From NCBI GenBank assembly GCA_018676675.1, contig JABHEG010000272.1, positions 1 through 64,000 of the forward strand: a DNA stretch of 64,000 nucleotides. Direction: 5' to 3'. The position numbers and the translations under genes are program-made. This document shows positions 33,601-42,960 of the stretch, one piece after another (the stretch's first letter is position 1; the number at the start of each line of letters is the position of its first letter). The notes under the pieces were generated by a model. It was not told the origin of the DNA and ran no database searches. It was given only the letters and a program-made list of their open reading frames with translations. Origin of the DNA: Lentisphaerota bacterium. GTDB taxonomy: Bacteria > Verrucomicrobiota > Lentisphaeria > Oligosphaerales > JABHEG01.

Positions 33601-35079
33601 GCGCGTCGCTCCATCGGTTCGGAGCAGCCCTCGGGGCGTGCGTCTCACGCCGATATGCAGGTACTTGCCGTCGTGGCTGAAATCGGGGTGGCCGACGTAG
33701 GAATGGTCGTTTCTTCCGCCCTGGGTCATCAACCACAGTTCCGTCCCGATGAGGGTATCCTGGAACACGACTTTCCCTGGGCGGTCCCAGGTGGGCGATT
33801 GGTTGATCAGCTTGAGTCCATGCAACGGATCAGCCGGGAGCTTCTCCACCCAGCCATCCTGCAGGACCGTGTCACCCAGGTGGACCAGTTCCACTTCTTT
33901 GACTGAGAGCTTGGCGGGCAGCCGTGACGCGTTACCTGAGGCGGGACGAGCCATATACCGGAAGCCGACCAGAGCGCTTCGTTTGGCGTCTGTTTTGCCA
34001 CGCAATACATGGAAGGGGAGCTCAACCCACTCGTGCTCGTCCGACACGGCCACCGGCATTCTCATTCGATTCGCGAACAGATGGATCTGGTACACGTTCG
34101 TCTTGGCCAATGCGCGCAGGAGGTAATGCCCCGGGGAGAGGCTGACAGTCTGAGCCAGGCCCTCGGGAGAGTAAAGGGGGTCGACGACCAGCGCCTTCGT
34201 TTCAGTGTCCGTACGGAACACGGCTTCCAGCTTCGCGCGCCCGCTGAGTGGGTGCCAGCCGAGGACGGTGTCTTCAACCATTTTCATGCCGGGGTTCACC
34301 ACGAGCGATCCGTCACCGGAATCGATTGGGATGTCCGGTTCCGGTGTGGATACCGCGTGTTTGAAGCCGAAGTTGCTGCTGGCAACCGCCCGGAAGCCCT
34401 TATCCGTCTGCTTTCCCACGTAGGAGATAACCATGTAGTCGAACACGGATGCATCGTTCTCTTGCCGGATGCCCATATCGGCGCTGAGATACAGGACGTC
34501 CTTCTTCAGTACGGTCAGATGAGTGGCCTGACGTGATGTGCCATCCGCTGAGTAGTGCGACCACGCATTTCGCCGGCCGCTGGCCCCGTCCCTGAGAGTC
34601 AACATGAAGTCGACGCCTCCCATGGCGCCTTTCACCTTTCGTCCTGTGTCGGCGTCGGCGTCGGCTTTCACATACAAGTGGAAGACATGGTCTCCCTCCT
34701 TGAAGGGCCGGGTGAAGACGAACTTGAACGCATGCCGGCCCTTCAGGATCGGGCAGTGCCAGATCGTCTCGATGGCATTGAGTTCAGTGTGCAACGCTTC
34801 CTGAGCGTGGGCCTTTGGGTTTGTGCCGATTAGCGTCCAGCGGTAGTCGCTGCCAGGGGCTATTCCGGAGAGAATCCTGATCTGGGCAGGCAGGTCGTCG
34901 GCCGGGACGCTCTGCGGGGTGTCCTGAGCGACACCGTGACTCCCGAGAGTGAAGAGCATGGAGAGGGTGGCGAACAGGAGAGAGATTTGCTTGCCCGGTT
35001 GTCCTTGCACAGAGCTCATGGTCCCAGTCGCTCGGCTGGAAATGCAGTGTGGGAACGTCTTCCACGATATTGGGTTCAT
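30637..35079 (-). CDS. Secreted propeller/FN3/PKD/CBM multi-domain protein
   Basis: A 1480-residue exported protein. After a signal peptide (core ISLLFATLSMLFTLGSHGVA) and a beta-rich N-terminal region, residues ~430-860 look like a TolB/WD40-like beta-propeller (repeats such as HPDFSHDGKYLHIG). Then come FN3-like (~870-965), a CBM-like sandwich (~960-1116), FN3-like (~1143-1230), PKD (~1245-1326, WQWTFGDGTSAQG...HAYAAPGTYIV) and a CBM6/35-like domain (~1326-1480). The ATG at 35079 is chosen because GGGAGAGA lies ~5 nt upstream; a downstream Met at 35019 would give a shorter signal peptide. No catalytic motif was recognised. It may bind or process a surface polysaccharide or act as a sensor-like propeller. 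Confidence 0.8.
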   Translation of the reverse strand: MNPISWKTFPHCISSRATGTMSSVQGQPGKQISLLFATLSMLFTLGSHGVAQDTPQSVPADDLPAQIRILSGIAPGSDYRWTLIGTNPKAHAQEALHTELNAIETIWHCPILKGRHAFKFVFTRPFKEGDHVFHLYVKADADADTGRKVKGAMGGVDFMLTLRDGASGRRNAWSHYSADGTSRQATHLTVLKKDVLYLSADMGIRQENDASVFDYMVISYVGKQTDKGFRAVASSNFGFKHAVSTPEPDIPIDSGDGSLVVNPGMKMVEDTVLGWHPLSGRAKLEAVFRTDTETKALVVDPLYSPEGLAQTVSLSPGHYLLRALAKTNVYQIHLFANRMRMPVAVSDEHEWVELPFHVLRGKTDAKRSALVGFRYMARPASGNASRLPAKLSVKEVELVHLGDTVLQDGWVEKLPADPLHGLKLINQSPTWDRPGKVVFQDTLIGTELWLMTQGGRNDHSYVGHPDFSHDGKYLHIGVRRTPRGLLRTDGATRFLDDKWGGLIWLFPWMQKRLPEGSDPSDWIVVSRNTKEVHLHNVVTRENHHLKLPSRAGWEIVCYPGIASYGGRGPRIAGIVQGTLVWVSADRKTIGLSTIEGDAFRAFDVRSISKQPEADTFHPSMASVGGKSGYNWRDALDRDGKRYFLFELNRDNLPNHPTNPYQVWALSMADGDERGPLRGLSHPNATVTEFVSSQTGMTKQPSAKWWDLVAGFPWSGDNGILRIEDETLVHMSSLGMHSAFFGGSTVSANCAYTKDVRFLGSFPKFDRVTWSHEFDRSQGFAVSTSHSEPVSPIVMMDLKHAALWTIAVSNFHDYTMRYKTRWNKDAYHKPMFRPAPTFSPDFTKVSYFSAMLTGDHPARKWADVYVAVVRYPQPPKNLRRQGNALMWQEPRRNAEIKGFRLYRSAESGRDYARVEKDLLRGTSHQLPADSEGCYVLTSVEHSGLESRVFSNEVRVGPEAPFRHFYQLEAGEITNPMVPFFEPAEANGAYAVAVTDPELVYKKRLEDGLTGSVTIQVQIPQPGSVRVLARVRGMSTLERASHTRGWPQTDDAPSGSFTLRINGKAAGNVPVSGPAWRWVRADAGTVEVGKGIVELELTTSDAGIAADSILVTDDPGFTPVGRGQTPEKLSAIPTRLRAETFGPEDAEILKAKTPRIKFVWDPVKAPQGVSHYNVYRGDGESFAATPENLLGSPAKAAFLDCGLEAGKTVYYRVRAVDAWGNQSPPSAVVALKATSPSVQATFKIRAESGPGKGTTYQFDAAASRTDAGQINSWQWTFGDGTSAQGTKTTHAYAAPGTYIVSLKIGNDHDEWATTEQSLYVPPGWIQDVLAKGASWVEAEAKSGEGGGESKLFSGRVNASGQALTYWQKDVGHWLEWNVTVPTAGSYCVALKYASGSSRVIRECRVDGECPGDDWKRVTFPETGGWSSNADNWSWRALQGSDGRPLQITLTAGKHQVRMANVEGGMALDAFMLIPFRVLPSSL

Positions 35080-35564
35080 TGGTCTCTCCCTCAGTTGGGT
35101 GTTCGACATCGCCTCTGTGGCGGCATGCATGTTCAGTTCGGCATGGCGTTGTGTCACGGGGGCAGAACCGCACTCCCTCCGGTCCGCGTGCGAGGCCGGC
35201 TCCCACGATAGTGCGTGTCAGTGGATATGGACATACCCTATCCGAGAATAGCGGAGGAAATGTGACATTCCTTGTTATCCGTCCGCGGCGTACCAGCACA
35301 GGATGCCGCGTGCTCTTCTTGTACGGCGGATGGCCTCCTGCCGCCATTCAGAGGAGCCGCCCGGGGGGCCTTGCGGCGTACCAGCATAGGAGCCGCCCGG
35401 GGGGCCTTGCGGCGTACCAGGAAGAGAAGATGCCGTCCGGAGAGCCGTCTGCCGTCCTGCTCGTTTTGCTGCGTGGACTGCTATAGTGGGAAGTGGATCG
35501 CACATTGGGTTGACCAGAGATTCAGACGGCGGGCGAATGGGAGCCCGTTGAGGGAGTGTGTTAT
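35080..35564. other. 485-bp gap between divergent genes with tandem repeats
   Basis: No gene is supported. A 36-bp-period tandem repeat occupies 35352-35420, with a partial related unit at about 35285-35304. Flanking CTCTTCTTGTACGGC (from ~35314) and CGTACCAGGAAGAG (~35413-35426) are imperfect inverted repeats, so the block may be a small MITE-like element. TATAGT at 35482-35487 could be a -10 for the GH2-like gene but no -35 was found. Confidence 0.45.
35352..35420. repeat. Two-unit tandem repeat, 36-bp period
   Basis: Two identical 33-bp units (35352-35384 and 35388-35420) are separated by CAT. Each can fold with GCCGC pairing to GCGGC. Part of the unit (GCGGCGTACCAGCA) also appears at ~35285-35298. 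It is not a CRISPR: only two units and a 3-nt gap. Confidence 0.8.
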
Positions 35565-38500
35565 ATGAGAAACGTCACCCGGACGCATCGAATGACCGCC
35601 GGTCGGAGCTGCCGGATGGGGGGTGTCGCCGTTTTGTCTGTGTGGTGTGCGACAGCCTTGTCTCAGACCGTCGATTTGGGCGCCCTGATGCAGCCCGATG
35701 TCTGGCGGTCGGCTTACAAGGGTGCGTCTTCGGTTCAAGGCCTTCCCGACGCGATGGGAGAGAATCCGGGGATTGAGTTGGTGGGCGAGAAGGCGCCGGA
35801 GAAAGTCACCTACGCCTCGATTACCTACCGCTTCGAGAAGCCCCTGAACCTGAGCGGACTCACGCATCTGAGCCTGTTCGCCCGGGCAGATCAGAAAGTC
35901 CAGGTCAACATGTCGCTGGACTGCGAAGGCGGCCGCATGGGCACCGGTGGGTTCCTACGGAAAGCCTTGGGCAAGAGTTTCACCAAGATCGAGTTTGACC
36001 GGCGCAGCCTCCAGGCGAAGGGCGAGCCGGACTTGAGCCGCGTGACGGCCCTCAACGTTGGCTTCGGGCTCTGGGCATTCGACACGACCAAGCACACCTT
36101 CCGCATCGGCCTGGCGAAGCTCTGTTACGAAGGCACTGAAGATACCTACATCGTCCCTCTGCCTACTCGTGGCATCGCGATCGACGGTCAATACAAGGAC
36201 TGGGGCTACGAGGACACACTCTACAATTGGTACCCGCCGGACTACGCGCACCTGAATGACAGCATCCACATCGTGCCCGAAGCGGGAGCCTGGGCGGGAC
36301 CGGCGCAGCTGTCCGGTCGCTTTGCCATGATGATGGACGATGAGGCGCTGTACTTACTGGCCCTTGTGGCCGACGCTTCGCCTTTCGAGGGAAACAACCC
36401 TGCGGCGCCATGGAAGAACGATTCAGTGGAAGTGTTCCTTGCCTTCAGAACGAACCCGCGTGAGCTCGAGCTGGGGGCGCCCATGTCAAAAGCGGGGGTT
36501 CAGCTTGTGTTCGACTGCGGCGGGAAGGACAGACAGCCGCTGGTCTTCGTGAGGGGAAGACCGGCTCCTGCCAAGGCAAGATGCACGACGGTGCCGGCGA
36601 CATGGACGGTTCGGGGGAAGCAGACAGGCGGGTACGTCGTGGAGGCCGCCGTGCCACTTGAAGCGCTCCCGATCGAGACGCGTGAACGGGGTTCCCTGTT
36701 TGGCTATAGCATCAAGCTCAATGACGCATCGGGGCTGTCGTTGGTTGCCACGCCGAAGAACCTGAAGCCACACGCCACGGTCAAGGACTTTCGCCGCGCG
36801 TACATCGAGATCAAGGCCGAAACGGGCGAAGCCATCGAGTTTGGGCCGGTCGCGCGTGATGTGCTGTGGCCCGAACGCTTCACGCCTGATGAGGGAGATG
36901 TCCGCATTTGGGATATGACTCGAGCCCACCGCAAGCAGGTCAGCGAGACAACCCGGCGACTTTACCTGCACAGTCTCTGGGCCGTTCAAGCCGTGGGAGA
37001 CAGTGCGCAGAGCCCCAGACCAGATGGATGGAGCTACGTGCCGCTGCCTATGGGGATCGGCTGGTATACGCCCCTCTTCAACCCCCGGGCAGGCGCGCCG
37101 GACGAACTCGGGCGAGAACTCATCGGGACCAGTGTCCTGAAGACCGACAAGACCTTCTTTTGGTACGAACGCGAGTTCGTTCCGGACCCCTATCTCGACT
37201 CAGGGACGCTGCAGCTGGTGTTCGAGTACGTCGACAAGGAGCTCTCCGTCTACCTGAACGGGGCCTACGTCGGCAAGGTCGATGCGATGAACCGCGGGCT
37301 GGACGTAACCAAACATATCAAACACGGCGTCAGGAACCGGTTGGACCTACTGCTCTACACAACGGTCAGGTCTGGCTACTCAGTCCGTAACGGGACCGGG
37401 ATCAGCGGGGACATCTACTTGGAGCACCACGTTCAGCAACCGACCATCGAGGATGTCTGGATCCGGCAGGCGAGCGGGCTTGATGGGGTGTTCGAAGTGG
37501 TTGCTGAGACTGCCTCTGTCGCCGTGGGCGGTCGGCTTGAACTGGCCGTTCTCAGCCTGGATGGAGAGGTGCTGACCCAGGTTGATGCAGATGTCGCTGG
37601 ATCAACGACGACGCTCACCGGGAACTGTCCGGACTTCCAGCCTTGGTCCCCTGAACATCCCAATCTGTTTGAACTCAGAATCCGGATTCGGAAGGCGGAC
37701 ACGGTCATTGATGAACGCGTCAAGCGCTTCGGTTTCCGGACGTTCGAGGTCAGGAATGCCCGCTTCATGCTGAACGGCAAGACCCTGCGTCTGCGGGTGG
37801 TGCACGCTGCCAACTGCTCCTCTGTGATGGAACCCGGCCGCCTGCGGGAACTCAAACGTCTCGGCCACAACAGCATCTTCATGCATGCCAGTCACAGTGG
37901 CTACAACGCTCCTCTGTTCGAGACGTTGGATGAGGCGGGATTCGTCACTTTGGCTGCCACCGACCGCTCCTGGCCGGACCCCCGCACCCTGGCCGAAGTG
38001 CGTCGCTACCGAAGCCATCCATGTGTCATCGGCTACGTCACTGATTCGTTCGGTCAGCTTGACTCGAACGGGTTCATTCACAACCCGTTCTGTACAAGTG
38101 ACAGCTACTATCCGGAGAGCGTCCGGAGCACCAAGGAACTGGCTTTCTTCAAACGTCGTCAGCAGTTGTTTGCGGCTGTAGATCCAACCCGGCCCTACAT
38201 CCCACAAGGCACGGGCAACTTTGAGGGCTCGTACCGTGCCATCCATCACTACCCGTGCTATGACCTGAACCTGCTGGATCACATGATGTATTTCGCCCCA
38301 TGGGCCGCCCGTCCGGACCCGCAGTTGCCGCAGTTCGTCTACGAGTGCGGAGTGCACGCCCTCTATTCCAAAGACGCGACGCATCCCGAACACACGTTCG
38401 AGGTGGAAGGAGGGCGTCAGGTTAAGCGTATGCTGACCTACGAGTGCGCATCCAGATATCTGGGGACAGCGGCGTTTGACAACTGGCGCGAGTGGGACGC

Positions 38501-41054
38501 GGTGAAGGCTCGGGCAACCATCCGCGGCCTCCGTATTTGCGGTATAGACGGGTTCACACCGTGGATCACAGGAGACGCCTTCCTGCAGCCCAGCAACACC
38601 GAGAAGGCTCAGGATATAGAGGACAATCGGGCTCTTTCCTACACGTATTTCATGCTTCCGTTCAAGGAGGTCATGGAAGACAGTTGGATGCGTATGAATG
38701 CATGGTACTACAGCTTGCGCGCCCAGGCGCATTGGCCGTGGCCGGAACGCTATGGACGGGGGAGAGTGGAACGCACGCCTTCGCCTCTTACACCCATCTA
38801 CGAGAACGAGATGCAGCCGTTCTTTGCGTGCATCGCGGGGCCTCCGGCAGACGTCTTCTCTCAGGCCCACAACTACACGGCAGGGGAAGACATTTCGAAG
38901 CAGATCGTTGCCGTGAACGACACGGAGGGGGACGCCGACATCACGTTCACGGTGGCGTTCGAACTGGAAGGCGCAGCCACGCCCCGGACGCTGGCTGTCC
39001 ACGTGCCACAAGGGGCAATCGTCCATGAGTCGTTCACGTTCCCGGTACCGGCGGTCCGGGGAAAGAGCCAAGGGACCTTGCGTCTCGCCTACAGGGATCC
39101 TGCAGGGAGGGAACGGCACGACAGTTTTCCCATCACTGTCTTCCCCCGAACGTCTTCGGAGGATACGGCTTCACGTCCTTGGCGAGCCCCCGGCTGGGGG
39201 AAACACGTGGGAGTTGTTGGCCTGGCTGCGGAGGACAGTCTGATGCAGAAGATGCGCCTTCCATGCAGGCCTGTATCCCTGGGAGACGCCGTCCCTTCAG
39301 GTCTGGACCTCCTGGTGATTGAGCGTGGTGCGTTGTCTGGGAAGGGGGCTGGCGGCGTATTGTCCGCATTCATCGAGGGCGGAGGCCAGGTCCTTGTTCT
39401 TGAACAGACGGGTGAGAGTTTGCTTGGCTGGCGTCTGCAAGAACGCCGGCTCGAATCGGTGTTCATCGGCGATTCCCGGCACCCCGCTGTGGCAGGACTT
39501 GAGGATGGAGACCTGGCTTACTTCCGCGACGCGGCACGGATTGTTCCCGCAGAGAGAAGACCGTCCCAGTTCTACCGCCATGCGCAGTCCGCAGCGTTGG
39601 AGACGCCACATCTGACCAACGAGGGGCTGGTCGCTTCCTTCGTGTTCGCCAAACCGTGCTACGGCGATTTCCGCTCGATCCTCGTGTGTGGCTATGACCT
39701 CGAGGAAACGGCACTGGTCGAGATGCGTTCCGGCAAGGGGCGGGCAGTTTTCTGCCAGGTTGACGTCACCGATCGCTACAGTGTGGACCCCGCGGCTACA
39801 CTTCTGGTCGACAACATCGTTCGTTGGTTGCTCACGACACGACCGGAGCCGCGACGCCCGATCAGCGCTTACGTTGGAGGCGAACGTGGCAAGGCATTCC
39901 TCGACCGACTGGGGATTGCCGCCGGAGCCGGCCAGGAAGCGGATCGTTCCGTCGTCGTGGTTGGAGACGGGGTCGCACCGGACACGGCTTTGCCCATGGT
40001 TGGCAGGACGGTCATTGTGCTTCCGTTCTCCGAATGGCTTCCACCCGGGGTGACTGCCTCGTCAGTACATGTTCAGCAGCGTGACCATCCCCATTACTGG
40101 AACATGTCCTGGTACCAGTTTATGCCCCTCAAATCGCTCCGGCCGGCTCCAGACCGGCTGGGTAAAGATGGCGGGGCCATGTTCCGCGGATTGGTAGACA
40201 ACGACGCCTACTTCTTTGAGTTCCCAGAGCTCCGCGCCTACCGACTCGATGCCCGTGCGACCGATGCGGAATCCGCAATCATCTGGCAGAGCCGCCGGGG
40301 AACGATGACTGAGATTCGTCAGGGAGGGATTCGTTACGTGCTGTGCTCAGTCGACCCGTCGACGTTTGAGCATGGGGAGTGTGCACGCAAGGCGTGGCGT
40401 ATCTGGTCGCAGGTGTTTGCCAATGCGAACACCGCGAACACCACCCGGTTGCGTCTGACTCGTCCTGCCCTCGATATTACGTACGGAGAATGGCTGTTCG
40501 TGACCGATCCGGATGGTAAAGGGGAAGAAGCGGGATACCCGGAGGGGCGTTTCGGTGACCGCGAGCCACGCCGTATCCGCATTGGCACAATTTGGGAAGA
40601 ACAGGGCGTGACCGAACACAATCCGAACATTGCGTCCGCACCGGACTCCGCGTACGACGGCTTTGCCTGGTACATCCGCAAGGCCGCACTGCCAGCCAGT
40701 CTGGCCGGGAAACAGGTCTACCTAGAGGTGGGCGGCGTGCGCGACATTTGGACGTTCAACCGCACGGCCAACCGCACCGATCTGTGGATCAACGGGAAGA
40801 AAGCCCCCGAGCCTGTGGGTATCTACAACGCACAGCAAGGGGGAAGGGCAGGGCGGCTGTGGGACTTGCCGGCAGGGCTGCTCGAACCCGGGAGCGAGAA
40901 CACCATCGCCATTCGCGTCTACAACGATGCCGGGGCAGGGGGCATCCACAAGGCCCCCATCCGCTTTGAGGTCCCGGGGCAGAACGAGGACATGCTGTTC
41001 CCGCAGGAGTTCGTCAAGTCCAAGTACACCCCTTACTTTTTCTGGTGCTGGTGA
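35565..41054 (+). CDS. Giant secreted GH2-like protein with CBM9-like domain
   Basis: An 1829-residue exported protein. The signal peptide precedes a carbohydrate-binding sandwich (~50-190) and a CBM9-like domain (~200-400, IDGQYKDWGYED). A GH2 sugar-binding fold (~460-620, VYLNGAYVGKVDAMNRG) is followed by a GH2 TIM barrel (~720-1050). The acid/base position that normally reads NE appears as DS in HPCVIGYVTDSFG (~817-829), while a Glu that could act as nucleophile is present in QFVYECG (~927). Later regions contain beta-rich and GATase-like or trimerisation-like segments and a second GH2-type sandwich near the C-terminus. The ATG at 35565 follows AGGGAG (35551-35556) by 8 nt. Activity is uncertain because of the altered motif. 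Confidence 0.83.
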   Translation: MRNVTRTHRMTAGRSCRMGGVAVLSVWCATALSQTVDLGALMQPDVWRSAYKGASSVQGLPDAMGENPGIELVGEKAPEKVTYASITYRFEKPLNLSGLTHLSLFARADQKVQVNMSLDCEGGRMGTGGFLRKALGKSFTKIEFDRRSLQAKGEPDLSRVTALNVGFGLWAFDTTKHTFRIGLAKLCYEGTEDTYIVPLPTRGIAIDGQYKDWGYEDTLYNWYPPDYAHLNDSIHIVPEAGAWAGPAQLSGRFAMMMDDEALYLLALVADASPFEGNNPAAPWKNDSVEVFLAFRTNPRELELGAPMSKAGVQLVFDCGGKDRQPLVFVRGRPAPAKARCTTVPATWTVRGKQTGGYVVEAAVPLEALPIETRERGSLFGYSIKLNDASGLSLVATPKNLKPHATVKDFRRAYIEIKAETGEAIEFGPVARDVLWPERFTPDEGDVRIWDMTRAHRKQVSETTRRLYLHSLWAVQAVGDSAQSPRPDGWSYVPLPMGIGWYTPLFNPRAGAPDELGRELIGTSVLKTDKTFFWYEREFVPDPYLDSGTLQLVFEYVDKELSVYLNGAYVGKVDAMNRGLDVTKHIKHGVRNRLDLLLYTTVRSGYSVRNGTGISGDIYLEHHVQQPTIEDVWIRQASGLDGVFEVVAETASVAVGGRLELAVLSLDGEVLTQVDADVAGSTTTLTGNCPDFQPWSPEHPNLFELRIRIRKADTVIDERVKRFGFRTFEVRNARFMLNGKTLRLRVVHAANCSSVMEPGRLRELKRLGHNSIFMHASHSGYNAPLFETLDEAGFVTLAATDRSWPDPRTLAEVRRYRSHPCVIGYVTDSFGQLDSNGFIHNPFCTSDSYYPESVRSTKELAFFKRRQQLFAAVDPTRPYIPQGTGNFEGSYRAIHHYPCYDLNLLDHMMYFAPWAARPDPQLPQFVYECGVHALYSKDATHPEHTFEVEGGRQVKRMLTYECASRYLGTAAFDNWREWDAVKARATIRGLRICGIDGFTPWITGDAFLQPSNTEKAQDIEDNRALSYTYFMLPFKEVMEDSWMRMNAWYYSLRAQAHWPWPERYGRGRVERTPSPLTPIYENEMQPFFACIAGPPADVFSQAHNYTAGEDISKQIVAVNDTEGDADITFTVAFELEGAATPRTLAVHVPQGAIVHESFTFPVPAVRGKSQGTLRLAYRDPAGRERHDSFPITVFPRTSSEDTASRPWRAPGWGKHVGVVGLAAEDSLMQKMRLPCRPVSLGDAVPSGLDLLVIERGALSGKGAGGVLSAFIEGGGQVLVLEQTGESLLGWRLQERRLESVFIGDSRHPAVAGLEDGDLAYFRDAARIVPAERRPSQFYRHAQSAALETPHLTNEGLVASFVFAKPCYGDFRSILVCGYDLEETALVEMRSGKGRAVFCQVDVTDRYSVDPAATLLVDNIVRWLLTTRPEPRRPISAYVGGERGKAFLDRLGIAAGAGQEADRSVVVVGDGVAPDTALPMVGRTVIVLPFSEWLPPGVTASSVHVQQRDHPHYWNMSWYQFMPLKSLRPAPDRLGKDGGAMFRGLVDNDAYFFEFPELRAYRLDARATDAESAIIWQSRRGTMTEIRQGGIRYVLCSVDPSTFEHGECARKAWRIWSQVFANANTANTTRLRLTRPALDITYGEWLFVTDPDGKGEEAGYPEGRFGDREPRRIRIGTIWEEQGVTEHNPNIASAPDSAYDGFAWYIRKAALPASLAGKQVYLEVGGVRDIWTFNRTANRTDLWINGKKAPEPVGIYNAQQGGRAGRLWDLPAGLLEPGSENTIAIRVYNDAGAGGIHKAPIRFEVPGQNEDMLFPQEFVKSKYTPYFFWCW

Positions 41055-41096
41055 CCGGGAGCTTGGGACCGCAACGCATAGGCTCCCTGAGTGGCT

Positions 41097-41155
41097 GGAG
41101 GCATCCCTGCTTCCTGGAGAATCACCGGGCAAAAATGCCCGGTGCCACCTTGAAG
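41097..41155. repeat. Interspersed 59-bp double-hairpin repeat, copy 2 (family A)
   Basis: This copy matches 5964-6022 at about 51 of 59 positions. The stems are kept while loops vary: GGAGGCA-TCCC-TGCTTCC (one G-U pair in RNA) and ACCGGGCA-AAAA-TGCCCGGT. Conservation of pairing with loop change indicates selection or precise copying of the structure. It ends 14 nt before the start of the beta-helix gene, so a transcript would carry it in the 5' leader. Confidence 0.8.
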
Positions 41156-41169
41156 AATGAGGTGATGTG

Positions 41170-42861
41170 ATGGCTTTGCGTCTCCGGGAAGACAGACCTT
41201 TGACCGGTGCCTTGCTTCGGAGCGCCCGGACAGGTCTGCTTGTACTGGGTTTTGTCCTGCCTGCCGCCCCGTTGACCCCAATCGCCCGTTGGGATGTGGT
41301 GCCGCATCAGCGCATCGACCGGGGTAAGACCTTCAACTGTGGCGTGATCGCTTTTTCCAAGGACGGGATCTCACACATCACGTTTAGCGTCAATGGTGAA
41401 AGGCGCAAGGTCACCTCGATGCGCATGAATGACCGAACGGGCGTTCACGAGTACTGGACCCCCATTGCGGCAAGCGACTTTGCCGAGGACGGCCCAGTCC
41501 GGATTCAGGCAATCGTGCATGGCAACGATGGTGGCAGGAGATCACTGGAGCCCTTGCCATTGGTGGTGAATCCACGCGGGACGCTCCCCAGAACGGAAGC
41601 CTGGGTTGATTCTGAACGCGGAGACGATGCGAAGGGCGAGCCCGGCAATCCCCGGCGCCCTTTCCGTACCATTGGTCGCGCCATGGATGGCATCCGAATG
41701 TGGATGAAGGCGCAGGGGCATGGCGATCGGGCCGACGGGGGGATCGTCCGCCTGCGTCCCGGGAACCATGCGATGTCGAACGGCGGCATCTGGCGCGAGA
41801 TCCGGACGGTGGATGAGTGGGTGACCATCACGCATGACACGGATGGAACACGGGCTGACACGGTCATCGACCGGAAAGCCGGGGTACTGCAGACGCACTT
41901 GTTCAAGCTGGAGGGCCTCACTCTGCGGAGCTCCGGGGAGAACGTACACGTGCTTCGCGGGACGCCGAAGTACCCGGACATGAACGTGTGGGTGCACGAC
42001 TGCGGCCTCTACGGGGCCGGCCGAAATCTCCGGGGATCGCACCCCATCCATCACGGCGGCTTCACGACGTGGACGACCGATTCTTATCTCACGGAGCTGA
42101 CATCCGCGGTAGGGGGAGACCGCCTGGCAAGAGGGCTGAGGATCGAGCGTATTAGTGACGATGTCTCCCGCCACTGCCCGCTGCTGGTGAACTGCGTGGC
42201 CAGGGATGTCGATCCCGGCATGACCTACGCGCATTCCGACACCTGGCAGACCTGGTTTGCCGATCAGCCCAACAACACCATCGCGTACAACGTCCGCGTG
42301 ACCGATGCGCACTATCAGGGCATCATGTCCAGGACCGGGAAGGCGGACGCCCCGGTGGCCAGGGGTGTAGCCTTCGTCAATTGCCTGATCGAGTTGCGTC
42401 CCCCTATTCGTCCTCCACACCGAGGGGCATCGGGTGGCTCCGGGCGCTCCCTCTGGATGAGGTCGGTGGACCACTTTCTCATGTGGCATTGTTCCTTTCT
42501 TGGCCAGTCCTTTAACTTCTATGACGACAAAGCAGGGAACCAGAAAGTGCCTCTTCAGATGACCAACGTCAGTGTTGTTGGATGCTGCTTTGGCAACATG
42601 AAGAAACACACACAGGACGGGCGCGTCGATCTTCTGGGCTTTGAGCACAATCACATTGTCACTCCCGAAGGGATCCAGGCTGTGCGCCCAGGGAAGGACT
42701 TGTCCACCGGCGCCGCTGGCTTGACTCAGACCGGCCGTCCTGAACGCGGATCGCCACTGCTCAACCGCCTCAGCCGGAAGCTTGTCCCGGCCGATGCGCG
42801 GGGGCGCCCTCGCGATGGACGTCCTGACATCGGGGCTTACGAGTTCGGGGCGTCGAACTGA
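41170..42861 (+). CDS. Secreted right-handed parallel beta-helix protein
   Basis: A 563-residue protein. A hydrophobic stretch (TGLLVLGFVLPAAPL) near residue 22 after a basic N-terminus suggests export. A small sandwich domain comes first. Residues ~140 onward begin with AWVDSERGDDAKGEPGNPRRPFRTIGRA, a typical entry to pectate-lyase-like parallel beta-helices. Repeated short strands continue to the end, with the C-terminal DIGAYEFGA, which is common in such proteins. The ATG at 41170 is preferred over a GTG at 41167; GAGGTGAT (41159-41166) is the binding site. It probably binds or cleaves an acidic polysaccharide. It is 115 bp after the GH2-like gene. Confidence 0.82.
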   Translation: MALRLREDRPLTGALLRSARTGLLVLGFVLPAAPLTPIARWDVVPHQRIDRGKTFNCGVIAFSKDGISHITFSVNGERRKVTSMRMNDRTGVHEYWTPIAASDFAEDGPVRIQAIVHGNDGGRRSLEPLPLVVNPRGTLPRTEAWVDSERGDDAKGEPGNPRRPFRTIGRAMDGIRMWMKAQGHGDRADGGIVRLRPGNHAMSNGGIWREIRTVDEWVTITHDTDGTRADTVIDRKAGVLQTHLFKLEGLTLRSSGENVHVLRGTPKYPDMNVWVHDCGLYGAGRNLRGSHPIHHGGFTTWTTDSYLTELTSAVGGDRLARGLRIERISDDVSRHCPLLVNCVARDVDPGMTYAHSDTWQTWFADQPNNTIAYNVRVTDAHYQGIMSRTGKADAPVARGVAFVNCLIELRPPIRPPHRGASGGSGRSLWMRSVDHFLMWHCSFLGQSFNFYDDKAGNQKVPLQMTNVSVVGCCFGNMKKHTQDGRVDLLGFEHNHIVTPEGIQAVRPGKDLSTGAAGLTQTGRPERGSPLLNRLSRKLVPADARGRPRDGRPDIGAYEFGASN

Positions 42862-42960
42862 GATCTGTGTGAGGTGGCTCGGTTTTGTCAGAGCCCTGAT
42901 CCGCCGTCGCCCCCGGTGGGCGCTATGGCGGGACAAGCCATCGGGAGGGGGTTCCGGTGC

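Noticed and set aside
35352..35420. CRISPR-like repeat
   Set aside because: Only two units with a 3-nt gap, no spacers and no cas genes.
37602..39119. 505-residue minus-strand frame
   Set aside because: It is antisense to the GH2-like gene; no motif or ribosome binding site was seen.
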